64,000 nt of DNA from Caulobacter sp. SL161 (GTDB lineage: Bacteria; Pseudomonadota; Alphaproteobacteria; Caulobacterales; Caulobacteraceae): the NCBI RefSeq assembly GCF_026672375.1, contig NZ_JAPPRA010000001.1:372001-436000 (forward strand), written 5' to 3'. A program made the translations under genes and the position numbers. Positions 1-8,190 of this stretch are shown here, piece by piece (within the stretch, counting starts at the first letter, position 1; every line of letters begins with the position of its first letter). The notes under the pieces are model-generated. The model made no database searches. It had not been told where the DNA came from and was given only the letters and a program-made list of their open reading frames with translations.

Positions 1-2415
1 GCGGACGACATCCGGCGCCTCGCCCTCACGGGCCGGCGCGCCCCAGCCCGCCGAAAAGCGGGTGACAGTCCGAGCCCCATCGGCGCCCTCGACCTCGAGG
101 CGATAGTCGCCCCAGCCCAGGCGGCGGGTGATCCTGGCCGGCTGGCCAGCGCCGATATTGACCTGAGCCTTGGCCACGATCGCGTCGCGGCTGCTGCGCC
201 GCCACTGCCAGCGGCCGTTCTGCTGGAACCAGTCATAGTCCCAGCGCTCGGCCACCAGGGTGTAGGTCGCCGTCGCGCCGATGCGCTGGCCGGCGGCGTT
301 GACCGCGATCAGGTCGAGGCTGACAGGCGGATCGCCCTGGCCCGCCTCGCCCTGCTCGACCTTGACGCCGTAATAGACGGCCTTGGGACGGATCTTCAGG
401 TCCAGTCCCTCGCGGACTGGACGACCGCCCGGCTCGAAGACGGACGCTGTGACCGAGGCCACCAGCGGCTGGGCGGTGTCGCCGACATCGCCGGTTCCCA
501 CCGACAGGATCGCGCGGCCTTCGCCGTCGGTCACCGTCGCGCCGAGGTCGAGATACTTCTCCTCGAACGGCTTGCCCTGGTCGCCCCATTCAAAGCCCTT
601 GAAGGCCGGGAACGGGTCGGTGTCGGCGCGCAGGCGCGCCTCGCCTTGCGTCTGCAGGCCCGCGCCCGGCGCGCCATAGAGGAACCGCGCCGAGACATCG
701 ACCTTGCGCGTGTCGCCCGCGCCCATCGGCACGGACTCCTGGCCCGTGGCGGTGACGGCCAGACGCTGGGGCGCGAAGTCCTCGACCGAGAAGCTCAGCG
801 ACCCGGTCGCCTCCTCGATGCCCTCGATACGTAGTTCCGCCGTCCAGCGCCCGCGCGGCGCCGAGCGCGGCAGGGCGATGTCGGCCAGGGCCACGCCCGC
901 ATTGGCCTGGCTGAATTGATAGCGGCGGAACTCGACGCCCGAGGGGCGCTTGACGATGATCTCGCCCTTGCGGTCGTTGACCGCCTTGGCCATCCGGTCA
1001 CGGATCATCGCCGTCAGGTGGACCGTCTCGCCCGGACGATAGATGCCGCGGTCGGCGTAGAGGTAGCCGTCGATGTCGGCCGCGACGCTGCGACCATCGA
1101 CCCCGCCCTCGGTGCGACCGCCCACGCCCTGCTTGGACAGGTCCACCGGCGAGCGGTCCAGATCCAGCACGGCCAGATCGCCCTGAGCGCCATAGGCCAT
1201 GACCATCTTGGCGCGCTCGGCGCCCTGGCCCTTCAGCAAGGGACGCAGGAACCGCACGCGGCCGTCGGCGTCGCTCTGGGCTTCGGCCAGGGACTCGCCG
1301 TCGGCGGCCACGAGGGCCACGCGCACGCCCGAGACCGTCTTGGCGCTCTTCAGCGAACGGACGACCACGTCCAGGCTCTCGGAGCCGTCATAGGCCAGCA
1401 TGGCCATGTCGGTGAACACGATCCAGCGGCGAGCCTGGGCGGGATTGTTGTCGCCGTCCTCGGCCTCGCGGCCGCCCGAGGCGTCGCGCGCCTTGATGAC
1501 GAAGGCGCCGGCCTTCATGTCCTTGAGCACCGCGCCCAGCGGGAAGACGGTGGTGGCCTTCTGGCCGGTCGCGCCGCCGGTGACCTGCACCGTGCCCTTC
1601 CAGACCTGGCGACCGTCGTCGCCGACGGAGTCCTCGCCATAGTCGCCGGCCCAGTCGCCTTCGCCCGTCGGTTCGGGCGCGCTGATCGACTTGCGAACGA
1701 GGTTGCGGTCCGGGACGCGCCAGACCTCGATGGCCAGGGTCTGGACGTTGATCGTCTCGATGGCGACGCCGTCGGACTCCTCGCGCGGCAGGATCACGCC
1801 GTCGCCGGCGAAGCCGACATAGGGGGGCTTTTCGCCAAACGTGAAGTCGACGTCGGCATTGGCGCCCAGGGTCTCGCCGCCCTTGGCGGGCAGGCCCTTG
1901 AGCAGGGTGATGCGATGGTCGGTGAAGCCGATCCCGCCCAGGCACAACTCGTCGCCCTTCACCCGGACCGACGGCTGGCGGCCAAGATCGGGCGACACCA
2001 GCACGAAGTCGGCATAGGCCTTGGACGGATCAAGGTCCCGGCTCATGCGGATGCAGGCCAGCGGATCGGGGCCGCTGCTGTCGACGCGCGTCTGCCAGAC
2101 CGCGAAGCCTTCGGGCTTGGGGATGCCGCGACGGGGGGCGTTGGCCGAGCGCGGCTTGCCGAACAGCGACCAGGCCTCGCCCTTGACCGACTCCGCGCCG
2201 GCCGGCTTGCCGCCGCCGAAGAACTGTCCGCCCTTGCCGACGGCGAAGCCGCCGCCGAAGCCGACGACCAGCGCCCCGGCCAGGGCCAGGGCGACAGGGC
2301 CTTTCAGGGCGTCCGGCCAGCGATCAGCGACTGCAGCGCGCGCGGCGTCCCATCGAGCCTTCAGAGCCGTGCGGAAGTCACGGCCGCCTTCCGGCGGCGT
2401 CTCGTCCGTCGACAT
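1..2415 (-). CDS. Alpha-2-macroglobulin family protein, 3' end beyond the window
   Basis: The frame is open from an ATG at 2415 to the window edge, giving 805 codons with no stop. The N-terminus (MSTDETPPEGG) is followed by a short basic stretch and one hydrophobic segment at about residues 40-60, so I expect an inner-membrane-anchored protein facing the periplasm. Downstream text such as YLYADRGIYRPGETVHL is the typical bacterial alpha-2-macroglobulin MG-domain signature. These proteins are thought to trap foreign proteases in the periplasm, often together with penicillin-binding protein 1C. The thioester region and C-terminal domains lie outside the window, so trap competence cannot be judged. 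A GGGAGAG ribosome binding site precedes the start. All long plus-strand frames here are shadows. Confidence 0.9.
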   Translation of the reverse strand, partial: MSTDETPPEGGRDFRTALKARWDAARAAVADRWPDALKGPVALALAGALVVGFGGGFAVGKGGQFFGGGKPAGAESVKGEAWSLFGKPRSANAPRRGIPKPEGFAVWQTRVDSSGPDPLACIRMSRDLDPSKAYADFVLVSPDLGRQPSVRVKGDELCLGGIGFTDHRITLLKGLPAKGGETLGANADVDFTFGEKPPYVGFAGDGVILPREESDGVAIETINVQTLAIEVWRVPDRNLVRKSISAPEPTGEGDWAGDYGEDSVGDDGRQVWKGTVQVTGGATGQKATTVFPLGAVLKDMKAGAFVIKARDASGGREAEDGDNNPAQARRWIVFTDMAMLAYDGSESLDVVVRSLKSAKTVSGVRVALVAADGESLAEAQSDADGRVRFLRPLLKGQGAERAKMVMAYGAQGDLAVLDLDRSPVDLSKQGVGGRTEGGVDGRSVAADIDGYLYADRGIYRPGETVHLTAMIRDRMAKAVNDRKGEIIVKRPSGVEFRRYQFSQANAGVALADIALPRSAPRGRWTAELRIEGIEEATGSLSFSVEDFAPQRLAVTATGQESVPMGAGDTRKVDVSARFLYGAPGAGLQTQGEARLRADTDPFPAFKGFEWGDQGKPFEEKYLDLGATVTDGEGRAILSVGTGDVGDTAQPLVASVTASVFEPGGRPVREGLDLKIRPKAVYYGVKVEQGEAGQGDPPVSLDLIAVNAAGQRIGATATYTLVAERWDYDWFQQNGRWQWRRSSRDAIVAKAQVNIGAGQPARITRRLGWGDYRLEVEGADGARTVTRFSAGWGAPAREGEAPDVVR

Positions 2416-2494
2416 CGTCTCTCCCCTCAAGCTCAGCCCCGGGGGGACTTGAGCCTAAGCGGCGACGAGGGTCAACGGCGCGAAGATGACGATG

Positions 2495-3322
2495 TCAGGC
2501 GTCGAAGGCGACGAGACCGCTGGCCAGGTCGTAGCAGGCCGAGACGATCTTCAGGCGCCCCTCTCCCAGCTTCTCGGCCAGCACGCCGTCGGCGACCTTG
2601 AGCCGGGCGGCGACGTCGCGGACGTTCTGACGGATGGCGGCGTCCTGCAGATCAGCGGGATGCTTGGCCTCGGCCGCGGTGACGGCCGGCAGGATCGGCA
2701 GCACCATCTCGTGCAGGGCCCCGTGCAGGTGGGCGGACTTGGTGGCGACGTCGACGGCGGCGCCGACCGCCCCGCACTTGGTGTGACCCAGAACCACGAT
2801 CAGCGGCGCGCCCAGATGCTCGACGGCGTAGATGATCGATCCCAGGCCTTCGCGGCTGACGGTGGAGCCAGCGACGCGGACCACAAACAGTTCCCCGAGA
2901 TTGCAATTGAAGACCAGCTCGGGCGGGACGCGGCTGTCGGAACAGCCGACGATGATCGCGAACGGCTTCTGGCCCTTGGACAGATCGTTGATCCGCGCCA
3001 GGCTGGGCAGCATCAGATTGGCGCCGCCGCGCGCGAAGATGCCGTTGCCGTGCTTGAGGCGGCCCAGGGCCTCGTCAGGCGAGACCTCCTGTGGCGGCGC
3101 ATGGGCTTCCGGCGCGTGGGCGGGGTCGGGCTCCATCGGCTTGACGCTGGCCATCGCCTTGTTGAGGGCGGCCTTGTCGCCGGCCTGATGCTTGAGGGCG
3201 CTGGCGGTGCGCCTGCCCTTCTTGGTCAGCAGGTTGGGCGCATGCCCGTCGCCTTCGGCGAAGGCCAGAGCCGGCGCGGCCATGCCGGCCAGCGCCCCCA
3301 AGAGGAGCCGTCTCGAAACCAT
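2495..3322 (-). CDS. Beta-class carbonic anhydrase, exported
   Basis: This 275-residue protein should interconvert CO2 and bicarbonate. The beta-class zinc site is visible as CSDSRVPPE (Cys127, Asp129, Arg131) and HTKCGAV (His180, Cys183). The N-terminus MVSRRLLLGALAGMAAPALA looks like a Tat-type signal (S-R-R followed by a hydrophobic stretch), so a periplasmic location is likely. An Ala/Pro-rich linker at about residues 60-80 separates the export region from the catalytic domain. It is a single gene, about 80 bp from the alpha-2-macroglobulin gene and on the same strand. Family assignment is firm; Tat export is inferred from the motif only. Confidence 0.93.
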   Translation of the reverse strand: MVSRRLLLGALAGMAAPALAFAEGDGHAPNLLTKKGRRTASALKHQAGDKAALNKAMASVKPMEPDPAHAPEAHAPPQEVSPDEALGRLKHGNGIFARGGANLMLPSLARINDLSKGQKPFAIIVGCSDSRVPPELVFNCNLGELFVVRVAGSTVSREGLGSIIYAVEHLGAPLIVVLGHTKCGAVGAAVDVATKSAHLHGALHEMVLPILPAVTAAEAKHPADLQDAAIRQNVRDVAARLKVADGVLAEKLGEGRLKIVSACYDLASGLVAFDA

Positions 3323-3393
3323 CTCGTCCCCCGACGCGATTGAAAGTCGAGCAAGCTTAAGCCCCGACGGCTCAAGACAAGGTTAATCGATCC

Positions 3394-3867
3394 CTACAGC
3401 GGCAATTCGACACGTTTGACCACGGTGCGCATGGCGATGCTGGAACTGACCCGCACCACGCCGGGGATCCGCGTCAGCTCCTGGGCGTGGACGCGCTCCA
3501 GGTCGTCGACATCGCGCACCACCAGCCGCAGCAGATAGTCCGAGCCGCCGGTCATCAGGTAGCACTCGGCCACCTCGCGCACATTGGCGATGGCCTTTTC
3601 GAAAGCGCTGAGCGCGCTTTCGGCCTGGGACGACAAGGTCACGGTGACGAACACGCTGAGCGGCAGGCCCACCGCCCGTTCGTCGATCACGGCGGCGTAG
3701 CGGCTGATGACGCCCTGCTCCTCCAGCGCCCGGACGCGACGCAGGCAGGCCGACTCCGAAAGACTGACCGCCTCGCCCAGCTCGACATAGCTGGCTCGGC
3801 CACGTCTTTGCAGCGCCGTGAGGAGCTTCCGGTCGAAACTGTCCAGTTCTACGGCGGCTTTCTTCAT
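3394..3867 (-). CDS. Lrp/AsnC-family transcriptional regulator
   Basis: A 157-residue protein with an N-terminal winged helix-turn-helix (about residues 10-60, ending RRVRALEEQGVISRYAAVID) and a C-terminal RAM/AsnC ligand-binding domain containing the usual GGSDYLLRLVVRD segment. It is transcribed divergently from alanine dehydrogenase, the classic arrangement for an amino-acid-responsive activator of ald (compare AldR/BkdR types). By context it probably senses alanine or another amino acid and controls ald and itself. Its promoter appears to place the transcription start at or next to the ATG, so the mRNA may be leaderless. Confidence 0.93.
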   Translation of the reverse strand: MKKAAVELDSFDRKLLTALQRRGRASYVELGEAVSLSESACLRRVRALEEQGVISRYAAVIDERAVGLPLSVFVTVTLSSQAESALSAFEKAIANVREVAECYLMTGGSDYLLRLVVRDVDDLERVHAQELTRIPGVVRVSSSIAMRTVVKRVELPL

Positions 3868-3873
3868 AGAAAT

Positions 3874-3901
3874 ATTATAGCACGCAGGATTCCTGCATCA
3901 A
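3874..3901 (-). promoter_or_regulatory. lrp promoter with palindrome in the spacer
   Basis: On the minus strand, TTGATG (3901-3896) is followed 16 bp later by a perfect TATAAT (3879-3874). The start codon of the Lrp-type gene begins at 3867, so the predicted transcription start falls at about the first base of the ATG. The spacer carries the palindrome GCAGGAATCCTGC (3884-3896), placed where a bound regulator would block or reposition RNA polymerase. This fits autoregulation, and possibly coordinate control of ald, whose ATG is about 90 bp away on the other strand. Binding is inferred. Confidence 0.6.
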
Positions 3902-3986
3902 GACGGCGGCGCTCGCCGAAATCGCCAAGAAAACTGCGGTGAAAGAGGCGCATGATCGCCATCAAAGCGCCTTTGGAGGAAACATC

Positions 3987-5099
3987 ATGCGCGTTGGCGT
4001 CCCTTCCGAGATCAAACCGGGCGAACACCGGGTCGGACTTACCCCCACGGCCGTCCGTGAATATGTCGGCCACGGTCATACCGTCATCGTCCAGTCGGGC
4101 GCGGGCCTCGGCGCCGGCTATGCCGACGACGTCTACGTCAAGGCGGGCGCGAGCATCGTCGCCGACGCCGACGCGGTCTTCGCCGGCGCGGACATGATCG
4201 TGAAGGTCAAGGAGCCGCAGAAGGTCGAGTGGGAAAAGCTCGAACCGCGCCACATCCTCTTCACCTACCTGCACCTGGCGCCCGATCCGGCCCAGACCGA
4301 AGGCCTGCTCAAGAGCGGCTGCGCGGCCATCGCCTATGAAACCGTCACCGACGCCAAGGGCGGCCTGCCGCTGCTGGCCCCGATGTCGGAAGTGGCCGGC
4401 CGCATCGCCGTGTTCTCGGCGGCCGAGACGCTGCTGAAGCACAATGGCGGCATGGGCCTGCTGCTCAGCGGCGTGCCCGGCGTGCCCCCGGCCCGCGTGG
4501 CCGTGCTGGGCGGCGGCGTGGTCGGCAGCAATGCCGCGCGCATGGCTGCGGGCCTCGGCGCCGAGGTCGTGGTGCTGGAACGCTCGATCCCGCGCATGCG
4601 CGAGTTGGACGACCTCTATCAGGGCCGGATCCTGACCCGCTACTCCACCTTCGGCGCCGTCGAGGAAGAGATCCTCAAGGCCGATGTCGTCATCGGCGCG
4701 GTGCTGACCGCCGGCGCGGCCGCGCCCAAGCTGGTGCGCCGCGAGCACCTGAAGCAAATGAAACCGGGCTCGGTGCTGGTCGACGTCTCGATCGACCAGG
4801 GCGGCTGCTTTGAGACCAGCAAGCCGACCACCCACGCCGAGCCGACCTACACCGTCGACGGCGTCGTCCACTACTGCGTGGCCAACATGCCGGGCGCGGC
4901 GCCGCGCACCTCGTCCGAAGCGCTGGGCAACGCCACGCTGCCCTTCGGTCTGGCCCTGGCCGACAAGGGTCTCGACGCCCTGAAGGCCAATGTCCACCTG
5001 GCCCGGGGCCTCAACGTCCTGAACGGCGAACTGACCCATCCGGCCGTGGCCGAAGCGCTGGGCAAGACCTCGATCGATCCCTACGGCGCCTGGAAGTAG
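3987..5099 (+). CDS. ald: Alanine dehydrogenase
   Basis: The 370-residue enzyme catalyses NAD-dependent oxidative deamination of L-alanine to pyruvate and ammonia. The start MRVGVPSEIKPGEHRVGLTP is the standard N-terminus, preceded by GGAGGA at 3976-3981. An upstream in-frame ATG at 3939 would add 16 residues with no family support. The catalytic residues of the family are present at their usual positions: Lys75 in VKVKEPQ and His96 in LFTYLHLAPD. The NAD-binding glycine loop is VLGGGVVGSNAARMA. A divergent Lrp/AsnC regulator suggests alanine-responsive expression. A strong terminator follows directly. Confidence 0.97.
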   Translation: MRVGVPSEIKPGEHRVGLTPTAVREYVGHGHTVIVQSGAGLGAGYADDVYVKAGASIVADADAVFAGADMIVKVKEPQKVEWEKLEPRHILFTYLHLAPDPAQTEGLLKSGCAAIAYETVTDAKGGLPLLAPMSEVAGRIAVFSAAETLLKHNGGMGLLLSGVPGVPPARVAVLGGGVVGSNAARMAAGLGAEVVVLERSIPRMRELDDLYQGRILTRYSTFGAVEEEILKADVVIGAVLTAGAAAPKLVRREHLKQMKPGSVLVDVSIDQGGCFETSKPTTHAEPTYTVDGVVHYCVANMPGAAPRTSSEALGNATLPFGLALADKGLDALKANVHLARGLNVLNGELTHPAVAEALGKTSIDPYGAWK

Positions 5100-5123
5100 G
5101 GACCTTCGATCATCGGACAGAAG

Positions 5124-5166
5124 AAGGGCGCCGTGCGGGTTTCGCACGGCGCCCTTTGAGTTTTTT
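5124..5166 (+). terminator. Rho-independent terminator after ald
   Basis: A 14-bp perfect stem (AAGGGCGCCGTGCG, loop GGTTT, CGCACGGCGCCCTT) is followed by TGAG and a run of six T. It ends the ald transcript and separates it from the convergent cytidylyltransferase gene, which stops at 5196. Confidence 0.9.
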
Positions 5167-5195
5167 GGGAGAGGAACACAGACGCGTACGAAAAC

Positions 5196-5900
5196 TCAGG
5201 CGGCGAAGCGGGCGATGTCCTGACGGTTCTCGAGGAGATCGAGCACGTCGCCCATGCGGAAATCGGGGTCTCCGGGATGCAGCGCGTCATAGACCGAGCG
5301 CGCAAAGGCCAGGTCGGCCGCCGTCTTGACCCGCCAGTCCAGCCGCGAGCAGTCGCGGGCGGCGCGCAGATGAGCCTGGCGCCAGCGCTCTGGCTGGTTT
5401 CGAATGGCGGCGGTGGGCGAGATGCGCGCGGTCGGGTCGCGCTCCTCGGCGGCGGCCTGGCGCAGGACGCTCGCCTTGATGACCTCGACCTCGAGGCCGG
5501 CCGGATAGGTGCGGTGGACGCGGTTGGACGTGTAGTCGGCGCCGCTGGCCAGCGCCATGCGGACGGCGTCGTCGACCACGCCGGGATCCATGAACGGCGC
5601 GTCGCCCTTCAGGCGAACGACATGGGTGACGGCGCTGATCGCGTCGGCGCAGCGGGCGATGCGCGCCAGAATGTCAGCGCCAGCCCCGCGATGAACAGTG
5701 TAGCCGCGCGAGACGAGGAAACCGGCCAGGGCGTCATCGGCGGCGTCCTGGCTGGTGGCCACGATGATCTTAGAGAGACAGCGCGCGCCGCGCAGGCGCT
5801 CGAGCTGGCGCACGATCATCGGCTCCCCCTGAAGGGTGGCCATCGACTTGCCCGGCAGGCGGGACGAGCCCATGCGGGCTTGCAGGACGGCGAGGATCAT
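5196..5900 (-). CDS. SpsF-like nucleotide-sugar cytidylyltransferase
   Basis: This 234-residue protein begins MILAVLQARMGSSRLPGKS, the nucleotide-binding loop of the CMP-sugar cytidylyltransferase / SpsF family. A middle segment, HVVRLKGDAPFMDP, supplies the metal-binding aspartate region. Members activate an acidic or nonulosonic sugar with CTP for spore coat, flagellin or surface glycans. The next gene upstream on the same strand, 167 bp away, is an aldo/keto reductase-fold protein. Such pairs, sometimes fused, occur in nonulosonic acid and flagellin glycosylation clusters. No sialic/legionaminic acid synthase lies in the window, so the substrate is unknown. Confidence 0.82.
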   Translation of the reverse strand: MILAVLQARMGSSRLPGKSMATLQGEPMIVRQLERLRGARCLSKIIVATSQDAADDALAGFLVSRGYTVHRGAGADILARIARCADAISAVTHVVRLKGDAPFMDPGVVDDAVRMALASGADYTSNRVHRTYPAGLEVEVIKASVLRQAAAEERDPTARISPTAAIRNQPERWRQAHLRAARDCSRLDWRVKTAADLAFARSVYDALHPGDPDFRMGDVLDLLENRQDIARFAA

Positions 5901-5972
5901 GACGCGTCTCCGAAGGTTGCGACCAACCTAGGCCAGAAGAATAAAACCTCGATGAATCAGAAACTTATGTAA

Positions 5973-5992
5973 GCTTAACAGGCACGCTTAAC
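5973..5992 (+). repeat. Direct repeat GCTTAAC-N6-GCTTAAC
   Basis: Two identical heptamers (5973-5979 and 5986-5992) lie 13 bp apart in the 167-bp gap between the aldo/keto reductase stop and the cytidylyltransferase start, about 70-90 bp upstream of the latter. On the minus strand they read GTTAAGC. They could be a regulator binding site. The spacing does not match the canonical CtrA box (TTAA-N7-TTAA), because here TTAA and TTAA are separated by 9. Confidence 0.35.
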
Positions 5993-6067
5993 GCGCGCTG
6001 AACGACGCTGCGCCCAGGCGCGCGCCGTCCCATGCAGCCTATTGTCGAGGGTGATTCGGGGAGGGTG

Positions 6068-6952
6068 TTAGGCGACCCAACGTCGCGGATCGAGCGCGAC
6101 CGGATCGTCGATGGCCATGTCGTCCCAATCGAGATCCGGTGGCGGGCTCGAGGCGGCCGCCACCACCGCCGACAGTTCGGCGGCCGAGTTGACGCCGACC
6201 AGCACGGCCGAACCCTCGGGACGCGACAGGGCAAAGCCCAGCGCCGCTTGCAGCGGGTCAGAGCGACCCTCGGCGATCATGCGGCGCACGCGCGACAGGC
6301 GGCCAGAGGCGCCCTTGAGCTGGGCGGGCACGCGATCGGGCGGCAGGAACAGAAGGCCGTTCAGGAAGATCGAGCGCAGGTGCACCTCGATCCCCATGCC
6401 GGCGATACGCTGCAGCGAGCCATCGGCCAGCAGGCGCTGATCGAGCAGCGAGGCTGGGGCCTGCAGGATGTCGGGCTTGAAGCGCCGCGCCACGCCCACC
6501 GGATCGTCGGAGGCGTGGGCCGAGACGCCGATCTTGGCGAACAGGCCCTGGTCCTTCAGGCGCTGCAGACGCTCCCAGAGCGCCGCGCCATGCGGGCCGA
6601 ACAGCTCGGCGGGCGAATGAACGACAATGGCGTCGGCGCGCTCGACGCCGATTCGGCGCAGGGCGGCGCGGGCCTCGGCCTCGACAAAGTCAGGGCCACG
6701 GTCGGCGCGGGCGGTCGAGATCGTGACGCGGAAGGGAACGGGGCGCGGAATGAGGTCGCCCAACACGGTCTCGGCGCGGCCGAACAGACCCGAGGCGTCC
6801 AGCACCGACAGCTTGGCGCGGGCGGCGATGTTCAGGATATCGCGGGCTTCGGCTTCGGGCGTGCGACCGCGCGGCGCGGACGAACTCCCGCCGTCGAGGC
6901 CGAATTGAGCGGCCGCCAGACCCAGTTTTGAGACCGAAATGGACATCGCCAT
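6068..6952 (-). CDS. Aldo/keto reductase-fold protein with altered catalytic residues
   Basis: About 294 residues, starting MAMSISVSKLGLAAAQFGLDGG (ATG at 6952, or 6946 two codons later). The AKR barrel landmarks are present: AQFGL near the start, LDASGLFGRAE where a D-x4-Y motif is expected, VVHSPAEL, IGVSAHA, LLDQRL and a C-terminal VLVGVNSAAELS. The usual catalytic Tyr is Phe (GLFG instead of LYG). The ITTK-like lysine strand reads TISTAR with no Lys. The catalytic Asp and His-like positions remain. This argues for a non-redox or modified role. It probably acts with the cytidylyltransferase downstream in sugar activation, but no substrate can be named. XdhC is divergent. Confidence 0.8.
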   Translation of the reverse strand: MAMSISVSKLGLAAAQFGLDGGSSSAPRGRTPEAEARDILNIAARAKLSVLDASGLFGRAETVLGDLIPRPVPFRVTISTARADRGPDFVEAEARAALRRIGVERADAIVVHSPAELFGPHGAALWERLQRLKDQGLFAKIGVSAHASDDPVGVARRFKPDILQAPASLLDQRLLADGSLQRIAGMGIEVHLRSIFLNGLLFLPPDRVPAQLKGASGRLSRVRRMIAEGRSDPLQAALGFALSRPEGSAVLVGVNSAAELSAVVAAASSPPPDLDWDDMAIDDPVALDPRRWVA

Positions 6953-7046
6953 CCGTGCGCGAAACTCACCAACAGACCGGGAGGCTACGCGCCAAGGTTT
7001 GAACATCCGGTTTCTGGAACCTTGCCGAGGGGTTAAAGTCACGCCG

Positions 7047-8021
7047 ATGACCTTTGACTCAGAAGACGCCGCCTGGCCGATGCACGGCCTGGCTGACGAC
7101 ACCCGCCCGGCCTTGGCCCAGGCGCTTTCCAGAGGCCCTGCAGCCCTGGCGACGATCGTCGCGCTGGGCGGCGGCGGCCCGCGCCCAGTCGGCGCCCAGA
7201 TGGTCTTCGGCAAAAAAATTGTTTCCGGGTTTCTGTCCGGCGGCTGCATCGAGGCGGATGTCGAGGTCCACGCCCGCGCCTGCCTCGGAGACGGGGTTTC
7301 GCGTCGGCTGGTCTATGGCGAGGGCAGTCCCTGGCCGGACATCCGCCTGTTGTGCGGCGCGCGGATCGAAATCCTGGTCGAGCGGATCGCCCCCGACGAT
7401 CAAGCCGCCCGGGCTCTGCTCGATCTGGCCGCCGCCCGTCTGCCGGCCTTCTGGGTCAGCGACGGGACGCGTCGCCTCTGCGCCGAGACGCCGGAGGTTC
7501 CCTGGGCCGGAGCGTTCGAGCGGGCCTATGACCCAACCCCGCGCGTGGTGGTGATCGGTGGTGACCCGACGGCGCTGGCGATCGCCAGTCTGGCCGCCCA
7601 GTCCGGCCATGAGACCTTCCTGCTGCGCCCCAAGGGGCAGGCCGCGCCGCCGCCCCTGCCGGGCGTCGCTTATCGCCGCGAACCCCTGGAGGGCGCCCTC
7701 GCCGCCATCGGGCTGGACGCGTGGACGTCGGTGGCGGTGTGCGGTCATGACCTGGAGCAGGATCACGCGGCGCTGATGGCCGCCCTGCCCTCGCCTGCGC
7801 CCTATGTCGGCCTGCTTGGCGCGCGGCGGCGTCTACCCGAGCGGATCGCACGGCTGAAGGCGGCGGGTCTTGGCGAGCGCGAGCTGGCCAAGCTGCGCGC
7901 CCCGATCGGTCTTGATCTGGGCGGCAAGGCGCCGTTCGAGGTGGCGGTCGCGGTGATCGGCGAGGTGATGGCCGCCCGCCACGGCCAGCCGGCGCTGGCG
8001 CGGCGGGTGGTGGAAGCCTGA
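7047..8021 (+). CDS. xdhC: XdhC-family molybdenum cofactor insertion/maturation protein
   Basis: A 324-residue protein with the N-terminal XdhC/CoxI domain (LATIVALGGGGPRPVGAQMV, then SGGCIEADV, the conserved Gly-Gly-Cys loop) and the C-terminal Rossmann-type XdhC domain (PRVVVIGGDPTALAIASLA; the end RAPIGLDLGGKAPFEVAVAV is typical). Family members bind molybdenum cofactor and help sulfurate or insert it into xanthine dehydrogenase or related hydroxylases. No molybdoenzyme subunits lie beside it, so the client is unknown. I chose ATG 7047 (MTFDSEDAAW) because the longer frame from 6939 adds unconserved residues and overlaps the start of the divergent gene. Confidence 0.88.
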   Translation: MTFDSEDAAWPMHGLADDTRPALAQALSRGPAALATIVALGGGGPRPVGAQMVFGKKIVSGFLSGGCIEADVEVHARACLGDGVSRRLVYGEGSPWPDIRLLCGARIEILVERIAPDDQAARALLDLAAARLPAFWVSDGTRRLCAETPEVPWAGAFERAYDPTPRVVVIGGDPTALAIASLAAQSGHETFLLRPKGQAAPPPLPGVAYRREPLEGALAAIGLDAWTSVAVCGHDLEQDHAALMAALPSPAPYVGLLGARRRLPERIARLKAAGLGERELAKLRAPIGLDLGGKAPFEVAVAVIGEVMAARHGQPALARRVVEA

Positions 8022-8053
8022 AAGCCCCACCAACCCCAAACGTAAAATCTCAT

Positions 8054-8167
8054 CGTCATCCCGGAAGCCTCGCAGAGGCTATCCGGGACCCAGGGGCCAA
8101 TGCTTTGCGGTGGCCCCTGGGTCCTGGCTCTCCCCCCGGCTTTCGCCGGGGTGCGGCCGGGATGACG
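8054..8167. repeat. Palindromic intergenic repeat, GTCATCCCGG type (copy 1)
   Basis: A 114-bp element bounded by inverted 11-mers CGTCATCCCGG (8054-8064) and CCGGGATGACG (8157-8167). It contains an inner perfect 14-bp inverted repeat, GGACCCAGGGGCCA (8086-8099) and TGGCCCCTGGGTCC (8111-8124). A related element with the same order of parts is at 62375-62488. It lies between convergent xdhC and the creatininase gene and may act as a bidirectional terminator or a RIP/MITE-like unit. Confidence 0.8.
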
Positions 8168-8190
8168 CGCTATTTTTAGAATTGGAAGAG

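Noticed and set aside
916..2601. A 561-codon plus-strand frame
   Set aside because: It is antisense to the alpha-2-macroglobulin gene and lacks recognisable motifs or a ribosome binding site.
3864..5147. A 427-codon minus-strand frame opposite ald
   Set aside because: It is an antisense shadow of alanine dehydrogenase, which has all its catalytic residues.
5975..5991. CtrA binding box in TTAA-N9-TTAA
   Set aside because: The canonical box needs a 7-bp spacer; here it is 9. I kept only the direct-repeat description.
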